Assembly: GCF_016907515.1 (NCBI RefSeq)
Contig: NZ_JAFBBY010000001.1
Location: forward strand, 5,642,001 to 5,706,000
Direction of reading: 5' to 3'
Length of the DNA stretch: 64,000 bases
Origin: Nocardioides nitrophenolicus
GTDB lineage: Bacteria; Actinomycetota; Actinomycetes; Propionibacteriales; Nocardioidaceae
The stretch's first letter is position 1. Each line of letters opens with the position of its first letter. Below, one piece after another: positions 1 to 8,042 of this stretch. The notes below the pieces were generated by a model. It saw only the letters and a program-made list of their open reading frames with translations, searched no databases and was not told where the DNA came from. Made by a program: the position numbers and the translations under genes.

Positions 1-231
1 GAGGACCTCACCTTCGACGCGCTCACCGCTCCTGCGCTGCTCGGTGGGCACCGGGTGATGAGCTCCGTCCTGCTCGTCGGAGCGCCGCCGAGCGCCCCGG
101 CCGGACCGGACCGCTTCGACCTGGAGGGCGGCGGCACCCTGTGGCGCCGGCTCGGCGTCCAGGCGCACGAGAGCGACCTGGGCCCGACCTGGCGCGCCGT
201 GCGTGAGTCGATCGGGTCCGAGGCCGGCTAG
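1..231 (+). CDS. C-terminal fragment of an unknown protein
   Basis: An open frame enters from the left edge and ends at TAG 229-231, giving the last 76 residues of a larger protein. The tail reads RRLGVQAHESDLGPTWRAVR and then SIGSEAG. I do not recognise a family. The stop sits in the first copy of a 12-bp tandem repeat, and a second in-frame TAG follows 12 bp later. It converges on the binding-protein gene, with stop codons only 8 bp apart. The 5' part is outside the window. Confidence 0.5.
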   Translation, partial: EDLTFDALTAPALLGGHRVMSSVLLVGAPPSAPAGPDRFDLEGGGTLWRRLGVQAHESDLGPTWRAVRESIGSEAG

Positions 232-252
232 TGGACCCGCTAGTGGACCCGC
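229..252. repeat. 12-bp perfect tandem repeat over two convergent stop codons
   Basis: TAGTGGACCCGC occurs twice in tandem at 229-240 and 241-252. The first copy supplies the stop of the left-edge gene. The copy junction (CTA 240-242) supplies the stop of the minus-strand gene. It is probably a slippage duplication. Confidence 0.8.
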
Positions 253-1316
253 GCGATCTGCTCCTCGACCCGGAACTCCAGCCCGTCGGCCGCGGCGACG
301 TACACGTCCTGGTCGAGGAGGTTGCCGTCGAGGCGCACCAGCCCACGCGGACTCTCGTAGAAGTGCCCACGGGGCAGCGACCGCGCGGCCTCGACGGTGA
401 GCGCGCCCGCGACCTCACCGACCCGCGCCAGGAACAGGATCGCCTCGTAGCAGGACTCCCCGACCGCGTTCAGCGCCGGCGCCCAGCGGCCCCAGCGCGC
501 GTAGTAGTCGCGCGCCAGGGCCGAGCCCTCCGCGGTGGCGAGCCGGTCGAAGTAGGCCGCGGCGGCGTACAGTCCCCGGTTGGCCTCCGCTCCCCCGGCG
601 AGCAGGGTGTTCTCCTCGACCGCCGGGCTCAGCCGCGGCAGCGCTCCGGCCAGCCCGGCGCGTCCGAACTGCCGGTTGAAGTGGACCGCGTCCTGGCCCA
701 TCAGCAGCATGATGACGCCGTCGACCGGCTCCCGCGCCAGCGCCTCGACCACGCCGCTGAAGTCGCTCGTGCCGAGCGGCAGGTAGGTCTCGCTGACGAT
801 CCGCGACGGCGTACTCTCCAGGGCGAGCCGGGCCGTGGCGCCGGTGACCCGCGGGAAGACATAGTCGTTCCCGACGATCGCCCAGCGCCCGACGCCGAGC
901 TGCTCACGCATCCAGTGCGCCGCAGGCAGCAGCTGGTTGATCGGCCGCTCCCCGATCAGGAACAGCCCCGGCGTCTCATCGCCCCCCTCGTGCATCGCGG
1001 CGAACGCATAGACCACCCGGCCGCCGACCCGCCGGGCGATAGCCTGGCGCACCGCGGAGATGTGCCACCCCGCGATCGCCTGCACCCGGCCGGAGTCGAC
1101 CAGCGCACCGACCTCCTCGGCCACCGCCACAGGCTCCCGGCCGGCGTCGACCACCACCAGCTCGACCCGCCGCCCGGCGACGCCGGTGCCGGCGTTCAGC
1201 TGCTCGACCGCGAGCTCGCCACAGGCAAGGCAGGAGGGGCCGTAGAGCCCCGTCGGACCCTGGAGCGGGACGACGAAGGCGACGGACAGGACGTCGTCGC
1301 TGCGCGAAACGGGCAC
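240..1316 (-). CDS. AmiC/UrtA-like periplasmic-binding-fold protein, apparently without a signal peptide
   Basis: A 358-residue type I periplasmic-binding-fold protein of the amide/urea/branched-chain amino acid group (AmiC, FmdD, UrtA). The core begins almost at once (SVAFVVPLQGPTGLYGPSC from about residue 10) and continues with NAGTGVAGRRVELVVVDAG and ERPINQLLPAAHWM, which is typical of amide-binding members. No signal peptide or lipobox precedes the core, so it may be cytosolic, as the amidase regulator AmiC is. No permease or ATPase genes are adjacent. It is divergent from a MarR regulator 122 bp away. A secreted version would need an upstream start that I cannot find. Confidence 0.75.
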   Translation of the reverse strand: MPVSRSDDVLSVAFVVPLQGPTGLYGPSCLACGELAVEQLNAGTGVAGRRVELVVVDAGREPVAVAEEVGALVDSGRVQAIAGWHISAVRQAIARRVGGRVVYAFAAMHEGGDETPGLFLIGERPINQLLPAAHWMREQLGVGRWAIVGNDYVFPRVTGATARLALESTPSRIVSETYLPLGTSDFSGVVEALAREPVDGVIMLLMGQDAVHFNRQFGRAGLAGALPRLSPAVEENTLLAGGAEANRGLYAAAAYFDRLATAEGSALARDYYARWGRWAPALNAVGESCYEAILFLARVGEVAGALTVEAARSLPRGHFYESPRGLVRLDGNLLDQDVYVAAADGLEFRVEEQIARVH

Positions 1317-1408
1317 GGGACCTCCGTGCGGCCTTCGGCTGCTGCGACCGGCGACGCTGCTGGCGACGGATCAACCGGGACGTGGGGTGCGCCACCTAGG
1401 ATAGGGCC

Positions 1409-1422
1409 CGGACCGTCGTCCG
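1409..1422. promoter_or_regulatory. Possible MarR autoregulatory inverted repeat
   Basis: CGGAC-CGTC-GTCCG is a perfect 5-bp inverted repeat. It lies just downstream of a -10-like TAGGAT (1397-1402) and before the MarR start, in the divergent gap. The position suits autoregulation, but the arms are short and only one copy is present. Confidence 0.3.
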
Positions 1423-1438
1423 TCCCGAGGAGGCCACG

Positions 1439-1828
1439 ATGACCCACCCGTCGAGCCTCGCCGTCCAGGTACGCCGGGTCGAGGCGGCCCTCCGCGCCGA
1501 GCTCCAGCCGATCCTCGACGAGCACGACCTGACGCTGGAACACTGGCGGATCCTCGCCGTCCTCGCCCACCAGCCGGGGCTGGGAATGACCTCGGTCGCC
1601 ACGGCGGCCGTCGTACCCGCCGCGAGTCTCGCCCGGCATGTCGACAAGCTGGTCGAGCGCGGCCTGCTGATCCGCCGGATCGACCCCGCGGACAAGCGGC
1701 GGGTGGTGGTGGCCCTGTCGCCCCGGGGGGAGGAGTACGCCGGGAGGCTGCGGGAGGTCGAGGGGGCGGTGGTGGACGTGGTGGGTGGGTTCGGTCGGTT
1801 TCGGGATTGGGCAGAGACTGCAGGTTGA
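1439..1828 (+). CDS. MarR-family transcriptional regulator
   Basis: A 129-residue winged-helix repressor-type protein. Residues 30-95 carry the MarR core: LTLEHWRILAVLAHQPGLGM, then VATAAVVPAASLARHVDKLV and the wing IRRIDPADKRRVVVALSPRG. ATG 1439 follows a strong GAGG ribosome site (about 1427-1433). The target is unknown, but the divergent AmiC-like gene is the obvious candidate. The last residues (FRDWAETAG) are encoded by a degenerate copy of the dispersed 22-bp element (1801-1822), so the C-terminus looks replaced or extended by the repeat. Confidence 0.9.
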   Translation: MTHPSSLAVQVRRVEAALRAELQPILDEHDLTLEHWRILAVLAHQPGLGMTSVATAAVVPAASLARHVDKLVERGLLIRRIDPADKRRVVVALSPRGEEYAGRLREVEGAVVDVVGGFGRFRDWAETAG

Positions 1829-1904
1829 GGGGCTGAATTGTTGCGGTTTGGGACCAAACCGCATGCGTGAGGGCTCGTGAACTGCGGTTTGGGACCAAAC
1901 CGCA
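1801..1904 (+). repeat. Dispersed palindromic element, unit 1 (three elements at 41-bp steps)
   Basis: A degenerate partner at 1801-1822 is followed by perfect 22-bp palindromes at 1842-1863 and 1883-1904. Each palindrome has arms TGCGGTTTGG and CCAAACCGCA around a 2-base centre (GA here). Steps are exactly 41 bp. The unit lies between the convergent MarR and helY genes, and the degenerate element lies inside the end of the MarR frame. Confidence 0.95.
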
Positions 1905-1994
1905 ACTGACGAACCGGGCCCGTCAGCTGCGCCAGTCGCCAGCAGCCCAGGCAGACGGGTCGGCGGCCCGGGCGACTGCTCCTGCCCAACCGGG

Positions 1995-2070
1995 TGGTCA
2001 GACCAGTCCACGTTTGGGCAGAGACCACACCTCAGAGCGCCGAAAAGTTGCGGTTTGGGACCAAACCGCA
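1995..2070 (+). repeat. Dispersed palindromic element, unit 2 (full-length 76-bp form)
   Basis: Layout: TGGTCAGACCA (1995-2005), 2 bp, degenerate partner containing GTTTGGGCAGAGACC (2008-2029), 19-bp linker, perfect palindrome (2049-2070). The outer GTT/AAC bases extend the palindrome to 26 bp. Same spacing as units 7 and 8 at 51.7-52 kb. Confidence 0.95.
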
Positions 2071-2115
2071 ACGAGGAGGACCGGACGAACCACGCCACGC
2101 CGGCAACGCCCCAGG

Positions 2116-4896
2116 TCACCCGGTCGCCACGATCCCCCTCCGCAGCAGCTTGACCAGCTGCCGCGCCGTGTCTCGGACCGGCGTACCGGCGGCCGCGTCG
2201 GCGATCTGGCCGGCGAAGTCGATGAGCTGCTTCATCTGGCGCACGAAGTCGCCGGCGGTCTGGTCGTTGCGGGTGATGATCTCGTCGAGCTCCTGCCCCT
2301 CGGCCCAGCGCCAGGCGGTCCAGGCGAACCCGGCGTCCGGCTTGCGCAGGAAGTCGAGCCGGTGTTCGCGCTCGAGCCGCTCGAGATCGCCCCACAGGCG
2401 GGTCATCGCGTCGATGGTGACCTGGATGGCGCCGCCGGGGACGTTGGCCGGGCCGTCCTCGGGCCGCCGTGCCTCGTAGACCAGGGCCGACAGCACCGCG
2501 CCGAGCTGCGGCGCGGACAGGTCGTCCCACAGACCCGTCCTCAGCGACTCGGCGGCGACGAGGTCGAGCTCGGAGTAGATGCGCATCAGGCCGCGCCCGC
2601 GCTCGGTGACCTCGTCCTCACGCAGGTAGTCGAGCGCCTCGAGGACCTCGCAGACCCGGTCGAAGGTGCGCGCGACGGTGTTGGTACGACGCTCGATCCG
2701 CGCGGCGAGGAGCTCGGAGTCCTTCTGCAGCTTGGCGTGCCGTTCGGCCCAGCGGGCGTGGTCCTCGCGCTCCGCGCAGCCGTGGCAGGGGTGCTCGCGG
2801 ACCTGGGCCCGCAGCGCCTGGATCTCCCGCGCCACGCCCTCGTCGACGGGGCCGCGCTCGGCCTTGGGCCGGGTGACCGACAGCGGCAGCGCGCGGACGG
2901 CCTCGCGGACCTGCTGGGCGATGTCCTTGCGCTGGTGCGGGTTGCGGGCGTCGACCCGCTTCGGCAGCTTGATCCGGGCGACCGGCTCGACCGGGGTCGG
3001 GAAGTCCATCATCGCCAGCCGGCGGCCCTGCCGCTCGGCGGTGATGACGAGCGGGCGGTGGCCGTGCTCGGACAGACCGGGGTCGACCACGACGGCAGGC
3101 CCGGCGAACTTCCCCACGGGTACGACGATCACGTCGCCCGGCTGAAGTCGTTCGAGCGAGGCGAGCGCCTCGTCGCGGCGGTCCTGCCGGCGTACCTTGC
3201 TCGACTCCTTCTCCAGCTCGGAGATCCGCCGGCGCAGGCCGGCGTACTCCATGAAGTCGCCGAGGTGGCACTGCGCCGCCTCGGCGTACCCGGCGAGCGC
3301 GTCCTCGGCCTTGCGCAGCTGGCGGGCGAGCCCGACGACCGCCCGGTCGGCCTGGAACTGCGCGAAGGACTGCTCGAGCAGCTCGCGTGCCTGGTGCCGG
3401 CCGAAGGAGTGCACGAGGTTGACCGCCATGTTGTACGACGGCCGGAAGCTCGAGCGCAGGGGGTAGGTCCGGGTCGAGGCGAGACCGGCGAGCTCGCGCG
3501 GGTTCATCCCCGGCTGCCAGAGGACCACCGCGTGCCCCTCGACGTCGAGGCCCCGCCGCCCGGCCCGACCGGTCAGCTGGGTGTACTCGCCCGGCGTGAT
3601 GTCGGCGTGGGTCTCGCCGTTCCACTTGCTCAGCTTCTCCAGCACGACGGTGCGTGCCGGCATGTTGATGCCGAGCGCGAGGGTCTCGGTCGCGAAGACG
3701 ATCTTGATCAGCCCGCGCAGGTACAGCTCCTCGACGCACTCCTTGAACGCCGGCAGCATCCCGGCGTGGTGGGCGGCGACGCCGCGCGACGCGGCGTCGA
3801 GGAAGTCGTGGTACCCGAGCACGTGGAGGTCGGCGGACGGCAGCGCGCCGAGCGTGCTCTCGACGTACGCGATCACCTCGTCGCGCTCCTCGGGCGAGGT
3901 GAGCCGGAGGTTGGCGTCGAGGCACTGCTGGACCGCGGCGTCACAGCCGGCGCGGCTGAAGATGAAGTCGATCGCCGGGAGCAGGTTGTCGCGGCGCAGC
4001 CGTTCCACCACGTCGAGGCGCCCGGGGATCCAGATCCGGCGGCCGTTGCCGACATTGCGGCTGCCGGGGCCGCCCTGCCGGGAGCCGCGGGGCTGCCGGT
4101 GGCCCTTGAGCCGGCTCGACGCCCAGTCGTCGCGGGCCAGCTTCATCAGCTCGTCGTTGACCGGCGCGCCCTCGCGGACGAAGCCGGCCGCCGCGTCCAC
4201 GTCGGTCGAGGCGAACAGGTCGAGCAGCCGTCGACCGACCATGACGTGCTGGAACAGGGGCACCGGGCGGCGCTCGGCGACGATGGTGCGGGTCGAGCCG
4301 CGCACCGTCTCCAGCCACTCGCCGAACTCCTCGGCGTTCGACACCGTCGCCGAGAGCGAGATCACCGACACCGACTCGGGCAGGTGGATGATCACCTCCT
4401 CCCAGACCGCGCCGCGGGAGCGGTCCGCGAGGTAGTGCACCTCGTCCATCACCACGAAGCCGAGGCCGACCAGGGTCCGGGAGCGCGCGTAGAGCATGTT
4501 GCGCAGCACCTCGGTCGTCATCACGACCACCGGCGCCTCGCCGTTGATCGTGGTGTCGCCGGTCAGCAGGCCGACCCTGTCGGCACCGTACCGCTCGACC
4601 AGGTCGTGGTACTTCTGGTTCGACAGCGCCTTGATCGGCGTCGTGTAGAAGCACTTGCGCTCGGTCTCCAGCGCGAGGTGGACCGCGAACTCCCCCACCA
4701 CGGTCTTGCCCGCGCCGGTCGGGGCCGCGACCAGCACCCCGTCGCCGTCCTCGACCGCCTTGCAGCCCTCGACCTGGAAGTCGTCCAGGTCGAACGCGAA
4801 GCCGGCCGCGAAGTCGCGGAAGACGGGGTGCTCCTTGTGCTTGCGGTACGACGCGTAGCGCTGCGCCGGGCTGAGGTCGTGGTCGTGGTCGCTCAT
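2116..4896 (-). CDS. helY: Ski2/Mtr4-like DEAD/DEAH-box RNA helicase HelY
   Basis: A 926-residue superfamily 2 helicase matching actinobacterial HelY (about 900 residues). Walker A APTGAGKT lies at residues 58-65, followed by the DEVHYL motif II, the SAT motif III, and motif VI QLTGRAGRRG. The C-terminal half is the long HelY extension with a DSHCT-like end. The expected role is ATP-dependent RNA unwinding or processing. ATG 4896-4894 overlaps the stop of the upstream lipid-kinase gene (ATGA), indicating translational coupling; the open frame further upstream is a shadow of that gene. The 3' end faces the repeat cluster at 1.8-2.07 kb. Confidence 0.93.
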   Translation of the reverse strand: MSDHDHDLSPAQRYASYRKHKEHPVFRDFAAGFAFDLDDFQVEGCKAVEDGDGVLVAAPTGAGKTVVGEFAVHLALETERKCFYTTPIKALSNQKYHDLVERYGADRVGLLTGDTTINGEAPVVVMTTEVLRNMLYARSRTLVGLGFVVMDEVHYLADRSRGAVWEEVIIHLPESVSVISLSATVSNAEEFGEWLETVRGSTRTIVAERRPVPLFQHVMVGRRLLDLFASTDVDAAAGFVREGAPVNDELMKLARDDWASSRLKGHRQPRGSRQGGPGSRNVGNGRRIWIPGRLDVVERLRRDNLLPAIDFIFSRAGCDAAVQQCLDANLRLTSPEERDEVIAYVESTLGALPSADLHVLGYHDFLDAASRGVAAHHAGMLPAFKECVEELYLRGLIKIVFATETLALGINMPARTVVLEKLSKWNGETHADITPGEYTQLTGRAGRRGLDVEGHAVVLWQPGMNPRELAGLASTRTYPLRSSFRPSYNMAVNLVHSFGRHQARELLEQSFAQFQADRAVVGLARQLRKAEDALAGYAEAAQCHLGDFMEYAGLRRRISELEKESSKVRRQDRRDEALASLERLQPGDVIVVPVGKFAGPAVVVDPGLSEHGHRPLVITAERQGRRLAMMDFPTPVEPVARIKLPKRVDARNPHQRKDIAQQVREAVRALPLSVTRPKAERGPVDEGVAREIQALRAQVREHPCHGCAEREDHARWAERHAKLQKDSELLAARIERRTNTVARTFDRVCEVLEALDYLREDEVTERGRGLMRIYSELDLVAAESLRTGLWDDLSAPQLGAVLSALVYEARRPEDGPANVPGGAIQVTIDAMTRLWGDLERLEREHRLDFLRKPDAGFAWTAWRWAEGQELDEIITRNDQTAGDFVRQMKQLIDFAGQIADAAAGTPVRDTARQLVKLLRRGIVATG

Positions 4897-5762
4897 GCGA
4901 TCACCTGCAGCGACCCGGGCACGCACTCGACGGTCAACGGCAGCGGGCCGAACCGCTCGCCGTCGGCGTACCCGACGATGCCGGCGCTGGCGACGGTCAC
5001 CCGGCGCACCCGGTGACGCTCGTACTGCGGATGGGTCACGTGACTCCCGTCGAAGAGCTTGGGGAAGGTCCGCAGCAGCTCGACCCGGCTGAGCGGCTTG
5101 ATCAGGACGACGTCGAGCAGGCCGTCGTCGAGCTCGGCACCGTGGGTGATCCGGAGCCCGCCGCCGAAGGACGGGCCGTTGCCGACGGCGACCAGCATCG
5201 CCTCCACCTGGCGCTCGGCGCCGTCGAGGTCGAGCAGGTAGCGCAACGGCCGAAAGGTGCGCAGCTCGGCGAGCGTCGCGAGGTTGTAGCGCAGCTGCCC
5301 CTTCGGCCAGCGCATCCGGTTGGCCCGCTCGTTGACGACCGCGTCGAAGCCCGCGGCGAGCACGCCGCCGAAGTAGCGCTCGCCGATCCGGGCCAGGTCG
5401 ACCGTACGCCGGGTGCCGTGCAGGATCCGGACGGCGGCCGCGGCGCCGTCGCCGCGCGGCAGGTCGAAGTAGCGGGCGAAGTCGTTGCCGGTGCCGGCCG
5501 GGAGGATGCCGAGCGGCACGTCGGTGCCGGCGACCGCCTGGATCCCGAGGTTGACCATCCCGTCGCCCCCGCAGACCACCAGCGCGTCCGGCTCCTCGGC
5601 CGCCGCGACCCGGGCCAGGTCGAGCGCCTCGTCGGCGTCGCGTCCGGTGAGGGCCGTCGTACGCCACCCGGCGCCGTGGAACCGGGGCAGCGCCTCGTCG
5701 CGCATGCGGGCGCCCCGCCCCTTCCCCGAGGTGGGGTTGGTCAGGATGATCGCGCGGGGCAC
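4893..5762 (-). CDS. Diacylglycerol kinase-like lipid kinase
   Basis: A 289-residue protein of the DAGK catalytic-domain (YegS/DgkB) family. It opens with the nucleotide-binding strand RAIILTNPTSGKG and has the family motif VVCGGDGMVN followed by LPAGTGNDFARYF. It probably phosphorylates a membrane diacylglycerol or related lipid; the substrate is not evident. I chose GTG 5762-5760, 10 bp after the tatC stop. An ATG 54 bp further upstream would overlap tatC by 44 bp and add residues lying before the conserved core. It is coupled to helY by a 4-bp overlap. Confidence 0.85.
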   Translation of the reverse strand: MPRAIILTNPTSGKGRGARMRDEALPRFHGAGWRTTALTGRDADEALDLARVAAAEEPDALVVCGGDGMVNLGIQAVAGTDVPLGILPAGTGNDFARYFDLPRGDGAAAAVRILHGTRRTVDLARIGERYFGGVLAAGFDAVVNERANRMRWPKGQLRYNLATLAELRTFRPLRYLLDLDGAERQVEAMLVAVGNGPSFGGGLRITHGAELDDGLLDVVLIKPLSRVELLRTFPKLFDGSHVTHPQYERHRVRRVTVASAGIVGYADGERFGPLPLTVECVPGSLQVIA

Positions 5763-5772
5763 GGGGTGAAGG

Positions 5773-6615
5773 CTACAGATCGAGGGGGCTGGCCTCGTCG
5801 GGCGAGAGCCCCGCATTGATCGCCCTGCCGGCTCGGCGGCGGTCGTTGAGGCGCGCGATCACCTCGGAGACGAGGAAGAGCACGACCATCGGCGCGGCCA
5901 TGAAGGTCATCGTGAACGGGTCGCCCGACGGCGTCATGACGGCGGCGAAGATGAAGGTGCCGACGATCATCCACGGCCGGTGGGCGCCGAGGGTCTTGCC
6001 CTTGAGGATGCCGGCCATGTTGAGCAGCACCACGAAGACCGGGATCTCGAAGGCGATGCCGAAGCCGAGCAGGGTGCGGCTGAAGAAGGTGAGGTAGTCG
6101 TCGAAGTCGACCAGGTTGGTGAGCCCGTCCGGGTTGAGCCCGATCAGGATCTCCAGGCCCTTCGGCAGGGTGACGTAGCCCAGGAGCACGCCGACGAGGA
6201 ACAGCGGGCCCGCGATGATGGCGAAGATGCCGGTCCAGCGCTTCTCGCTGGGGTGCAGGCCGGGGACGATGAACGCCCAGATCTGGTAGAGCCACACCGG
6301 GCTCGCCGCGATCAGCCCGGCGAGCCCACACAGCTTGAGGTGGAGCAGGAAGCCGGCGGCCGGACCCGAGCTAGTGCCGAGGCTGGTGCCCTCCGGCAGG
6401 CTGTCCTGGGCCGAGCGGTAGGGCTCCCAGACCAGGTCGAAGAGCGGGTCGAAGAAGAACAGTCCGACGATGAAGGCCGCGAGGACGGCGAAGCCGGCCT
6501 TGAGGATGCGTGCGCGCAGCTCGCGCAGGTGGTCGGACAGCGCCATCCGCCCGTCGTCACCGACGGGATGGACGGGCTTTCCGATGAAGAGCTTGAGAAG
6601 ACCCGTGAACGCCAA
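5773..6615 (-). CDS. tatC: Twin-arginine translocase subunit TatC
   Basis: A 280-residue polytopic membrane protein. Six hydrophobic segments, the N-terminal ALSDHLRELRARILKAG and the FGIAFEIPVFVVLL segment are characteristic of TatC, the receptor core for folded twin-arginine substrates. The reading starts with TTG 6615-6613, 2 bp after the tatA stop. A conventional ATG at 6546-6544 (MALSDHLREL) is the alternative and would shorten it by 23 residues. It lies directly downstream of tatA on the same strand, as in many actinomycetes that carry these genes beside pafBC. Confidence 0.93.
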   Translation of the reverse strand: MAFTGLLKLFIGKPVHPVGDDGRMALSDHLRELRARILKAGFAVLAAFIVGLFFFDPLFDLVWEPYRSAQDSLPEGTSLGTSSGPAAGFLLHLKLCGLAGLIAASPVWLYQIWAFIVPGLHPSEKRWTGIFAIIAGPLFLVGVLLGYVTLPKGLEILIGLNPDGLTNLVDFDDYLTFFSRTLLGFGIAFEIPVFVVLLNMAGILKGKTLGAHRPWMIVGTFIFAAVMTPSGDPFTMTFMAAPMVVLFLVSEVIARLNDRRRAGRAINAGLSPDEASPLDL

Positions 6616-6617
6616 GG

Positions 6618-6881
6618 TCAGGCGTTGTTCTCGCGACGCTCGTCGACGATCTCGCCCTCGGCGATGTCGTCGGCGGCGGGCAGCTCACCGGTCGACGTCG
6701 TGGGCTTCTTCTTGTCGTCCTCGTCGTCGCGCAGACCCTTCGTCTCGGCCTTGAAGATCCGCAGCGCCTGGCCCGTGCCGCGGGCGAGGTCGGGGAGCTT
6801 GGCGGCGCCGAAGACGAGCACCACGATCGCCAGGATGACGAGCCACTCGGCGCCCTGGGGCATTCCGATCAGGGGAAACAT
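6618..6881 (-). CDS. tatA: Twin-arginine translocase subunit TatA
   Basis: An 87-residue protein with one N-terminal transmembrane helix (EWLVILAIVVLVFGAAKLPD), the FGxxKLPD hinge, an amphipathic helix (LARGTGQALRIFKAETKG) and an acidic, Lys-rich tail. This is the pore-forming TatA/E type. ATG 6881 is used; a second ATG at 6863 (MPQGAEW) is equally plausible because neither has a strong ribosome site. It is cotranscribed with tatC, separated by 2 bp. Confidence 0.92.
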   Translation of the reverse strand: MFPLIGMPQGAEWLVILAIVVLVFGAAKLPDLARGTGQALRIFKAETKGLRDDEDDKKKPTTSTGELPAADDIAEGEIVDERRENNA

Positions 6882-6940
6882 CGGCGGGGACCAACTCTCG
6901 ATCGTCGGGTTGTGCTGTCGTCCACCATCCTACGCCGCCC

Positions 6941-7948
6941 TCAGCGATACAGGCTGAGGGTCTCCTGTGCGCGAGCGGTGAAAGTCTCGGTGAACTCCTG
7001 AGGACTGACCACGCTCGCGTGCGGCGCCAGCCGCAGCAGCAGCCGGGTCAACCACCGACGGTCCACCACCACCAGGTCGACGTCGGCCGAGCCGTCCTCG
7101 TGGACCCGGATGTCGCGCATCGGGTAGTAGTCCGTCGCCCACCGGGCCGCCGGCTCCAGGTGCAGCGTGACGACCGTCGCGTCGGGGACCGCGTCGTCGG
7201 TGAACAGCCCGTCACTCAGGTCCCGGGGCGCCCGGACCGGCGTACTGCGCTCCGTCGGCAGCAGCTCCGCCTTCGTGATCCGGTCCAGCCGGAACAGCCG
7301 GTCTCCCCCGGCGCGATGGCAGTGGGCGTCGAGATAGGAGAACACGCCGTGCGAGACCACGCCGTACGGGTCCACCACCCGCTCCGACTCCTCGTCGCGG
7401 GACGGCACGAAGTACAGCAGCCGCAGCTGGCGTCCGGTCGCGACCGCCTCGTCGACCAGCGCGGTGAGCTGGGCGGCCACGACCTGCTGGGCGTCGCGCG
7501 GCGACGGGGTGATCTCGACGTGCGGCGCACCGGCCGCCGCCTCCAGCTTCGCCAGCACGCGATCGACGAGCTCAGGATGGGCTCCCGCGGCCGCGGTGTC
7601 GCGGAGCATCCGCAGCGCCACGATCATCGCCGACGCCTCCGTCGCGCTCAGCCGCAGCGGCCTGGCCAGGTAGTCGGCGTTCTCCACCCGGATCACGCCC
7701 TCGCTGACCGGGCTGCCCTCCTCGGTGACGATCGCATCGAGGTCGACGTCGATCAGGTCGTCCGGCATGCCGCCCGGCAGACCGCACATGAACAGCACCC
7801 GGAGGTCCTGCACGACCTGCTTGGGCGTCGTACCGAGGAGCTGGGCCGCCTCCTCGAGGCGGACGCCGTCGCGGTGGTGGAGGAACGGGACCAGGGTGAG
7901 CAGGCGGGCCACCTGGTCGCGGGCGCCTGGCGCCGGTGTTCGCCTCAC
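6941..7948 (-). CDS. pafC: WYL-domain transcriptional regulator PafC
   Basis: A 335-residue HTH plus WYL-domain regulator. The N-terminal HTH reads DQVARLLTLVPFLHHRDGVR. The WYL-type region is RLLYFVPSRDEESERVVDPY followed by SYLDAHCHRAGG. PafC forms the PafBC complex, a RecA-independent DNA-damage activator in mycobacteria. Start GTG 7948-7946 follows AGGGGG and begins right at the family N-terminus. The longer open frame upstream runs through two copies of the palindromic repeat and is spurious. A repeat unit sits between pafB and pafC, which are usually tightly coupled. Confidence 0.9.
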   Translation of the reverse strand: MRRTPAPGARDQVARLLTLVPFLHHRDGVRLEEAAQLLGTTPKQVVQDLRVLFMCGLPGGMPDDLIDVDLDAIVTEEGSPVSEGVIRVENADYLARPLRLSATEASAMIVALRMLRDTAAAGAHPELVDRVLAKLEAAAGAPHVEITPSPRDAQQVVAAQLTALVDEAVATGRQLRLLYFVPSRDEESERVVDPYGVVSHGVFSYLDAHCHRAGGDRLFRLDRITKAELLPTERSTPVRAPRDLSDGLFTDDAVPDATVVTLHLEPAARWATDYYPMRDIRVHEDGSADVDLVVVDRRWLTRLLLRLAPHASVVSPQEFTETFTARAQETLSLYR

Positions 7949-7966
7949 CGAAGGGCCCCCTGACGT

Positions 7967-8029
7967 TGCGGTTTGGTCCCAAACCGCAACATTCCTCGGC
8001 GTGTCGTTGCGGTTTGGGACCAAACCGCA
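7967..8029. repeat. Dispersed palindromic element, unit 3 (inverted pair)
   Basis: Perfect palindromes at 7967-7988 (TC centre) and 8008-8029 (GA centre), offset 41 bp. Both have outer GTT/AAC extensions. The unit occupies most of the pafB-pafC gap on the minus strand. Confidence 0.95.
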
Positions 8030-8042
8030 ACGCCCAGCCCGC

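Noticed and set aside
1801..1904. The regularly spaced repeats as a CRISPR array
   Set aside because: At most three copies per cluster, spacing of 19 bp between copies with related linkers, strongly palindromic units, and no cas genes.
1841..2070. Short proteins with RFGTKPQ, VPNRN or VWDQTAT motifs at several places
   Set aside because: They are translations of the palindromic repeat in different phases, so their recurrence reflects the DNA element and not a protein family.
1867..5016. A 1049-codon open frame on the plus strand opposite helY
   Set aside because: It is the antisense shadow of helY and its neighbour. The translation is Arg/Gly/Asp-rich with no family motif, as expected from high-GC codon bias.
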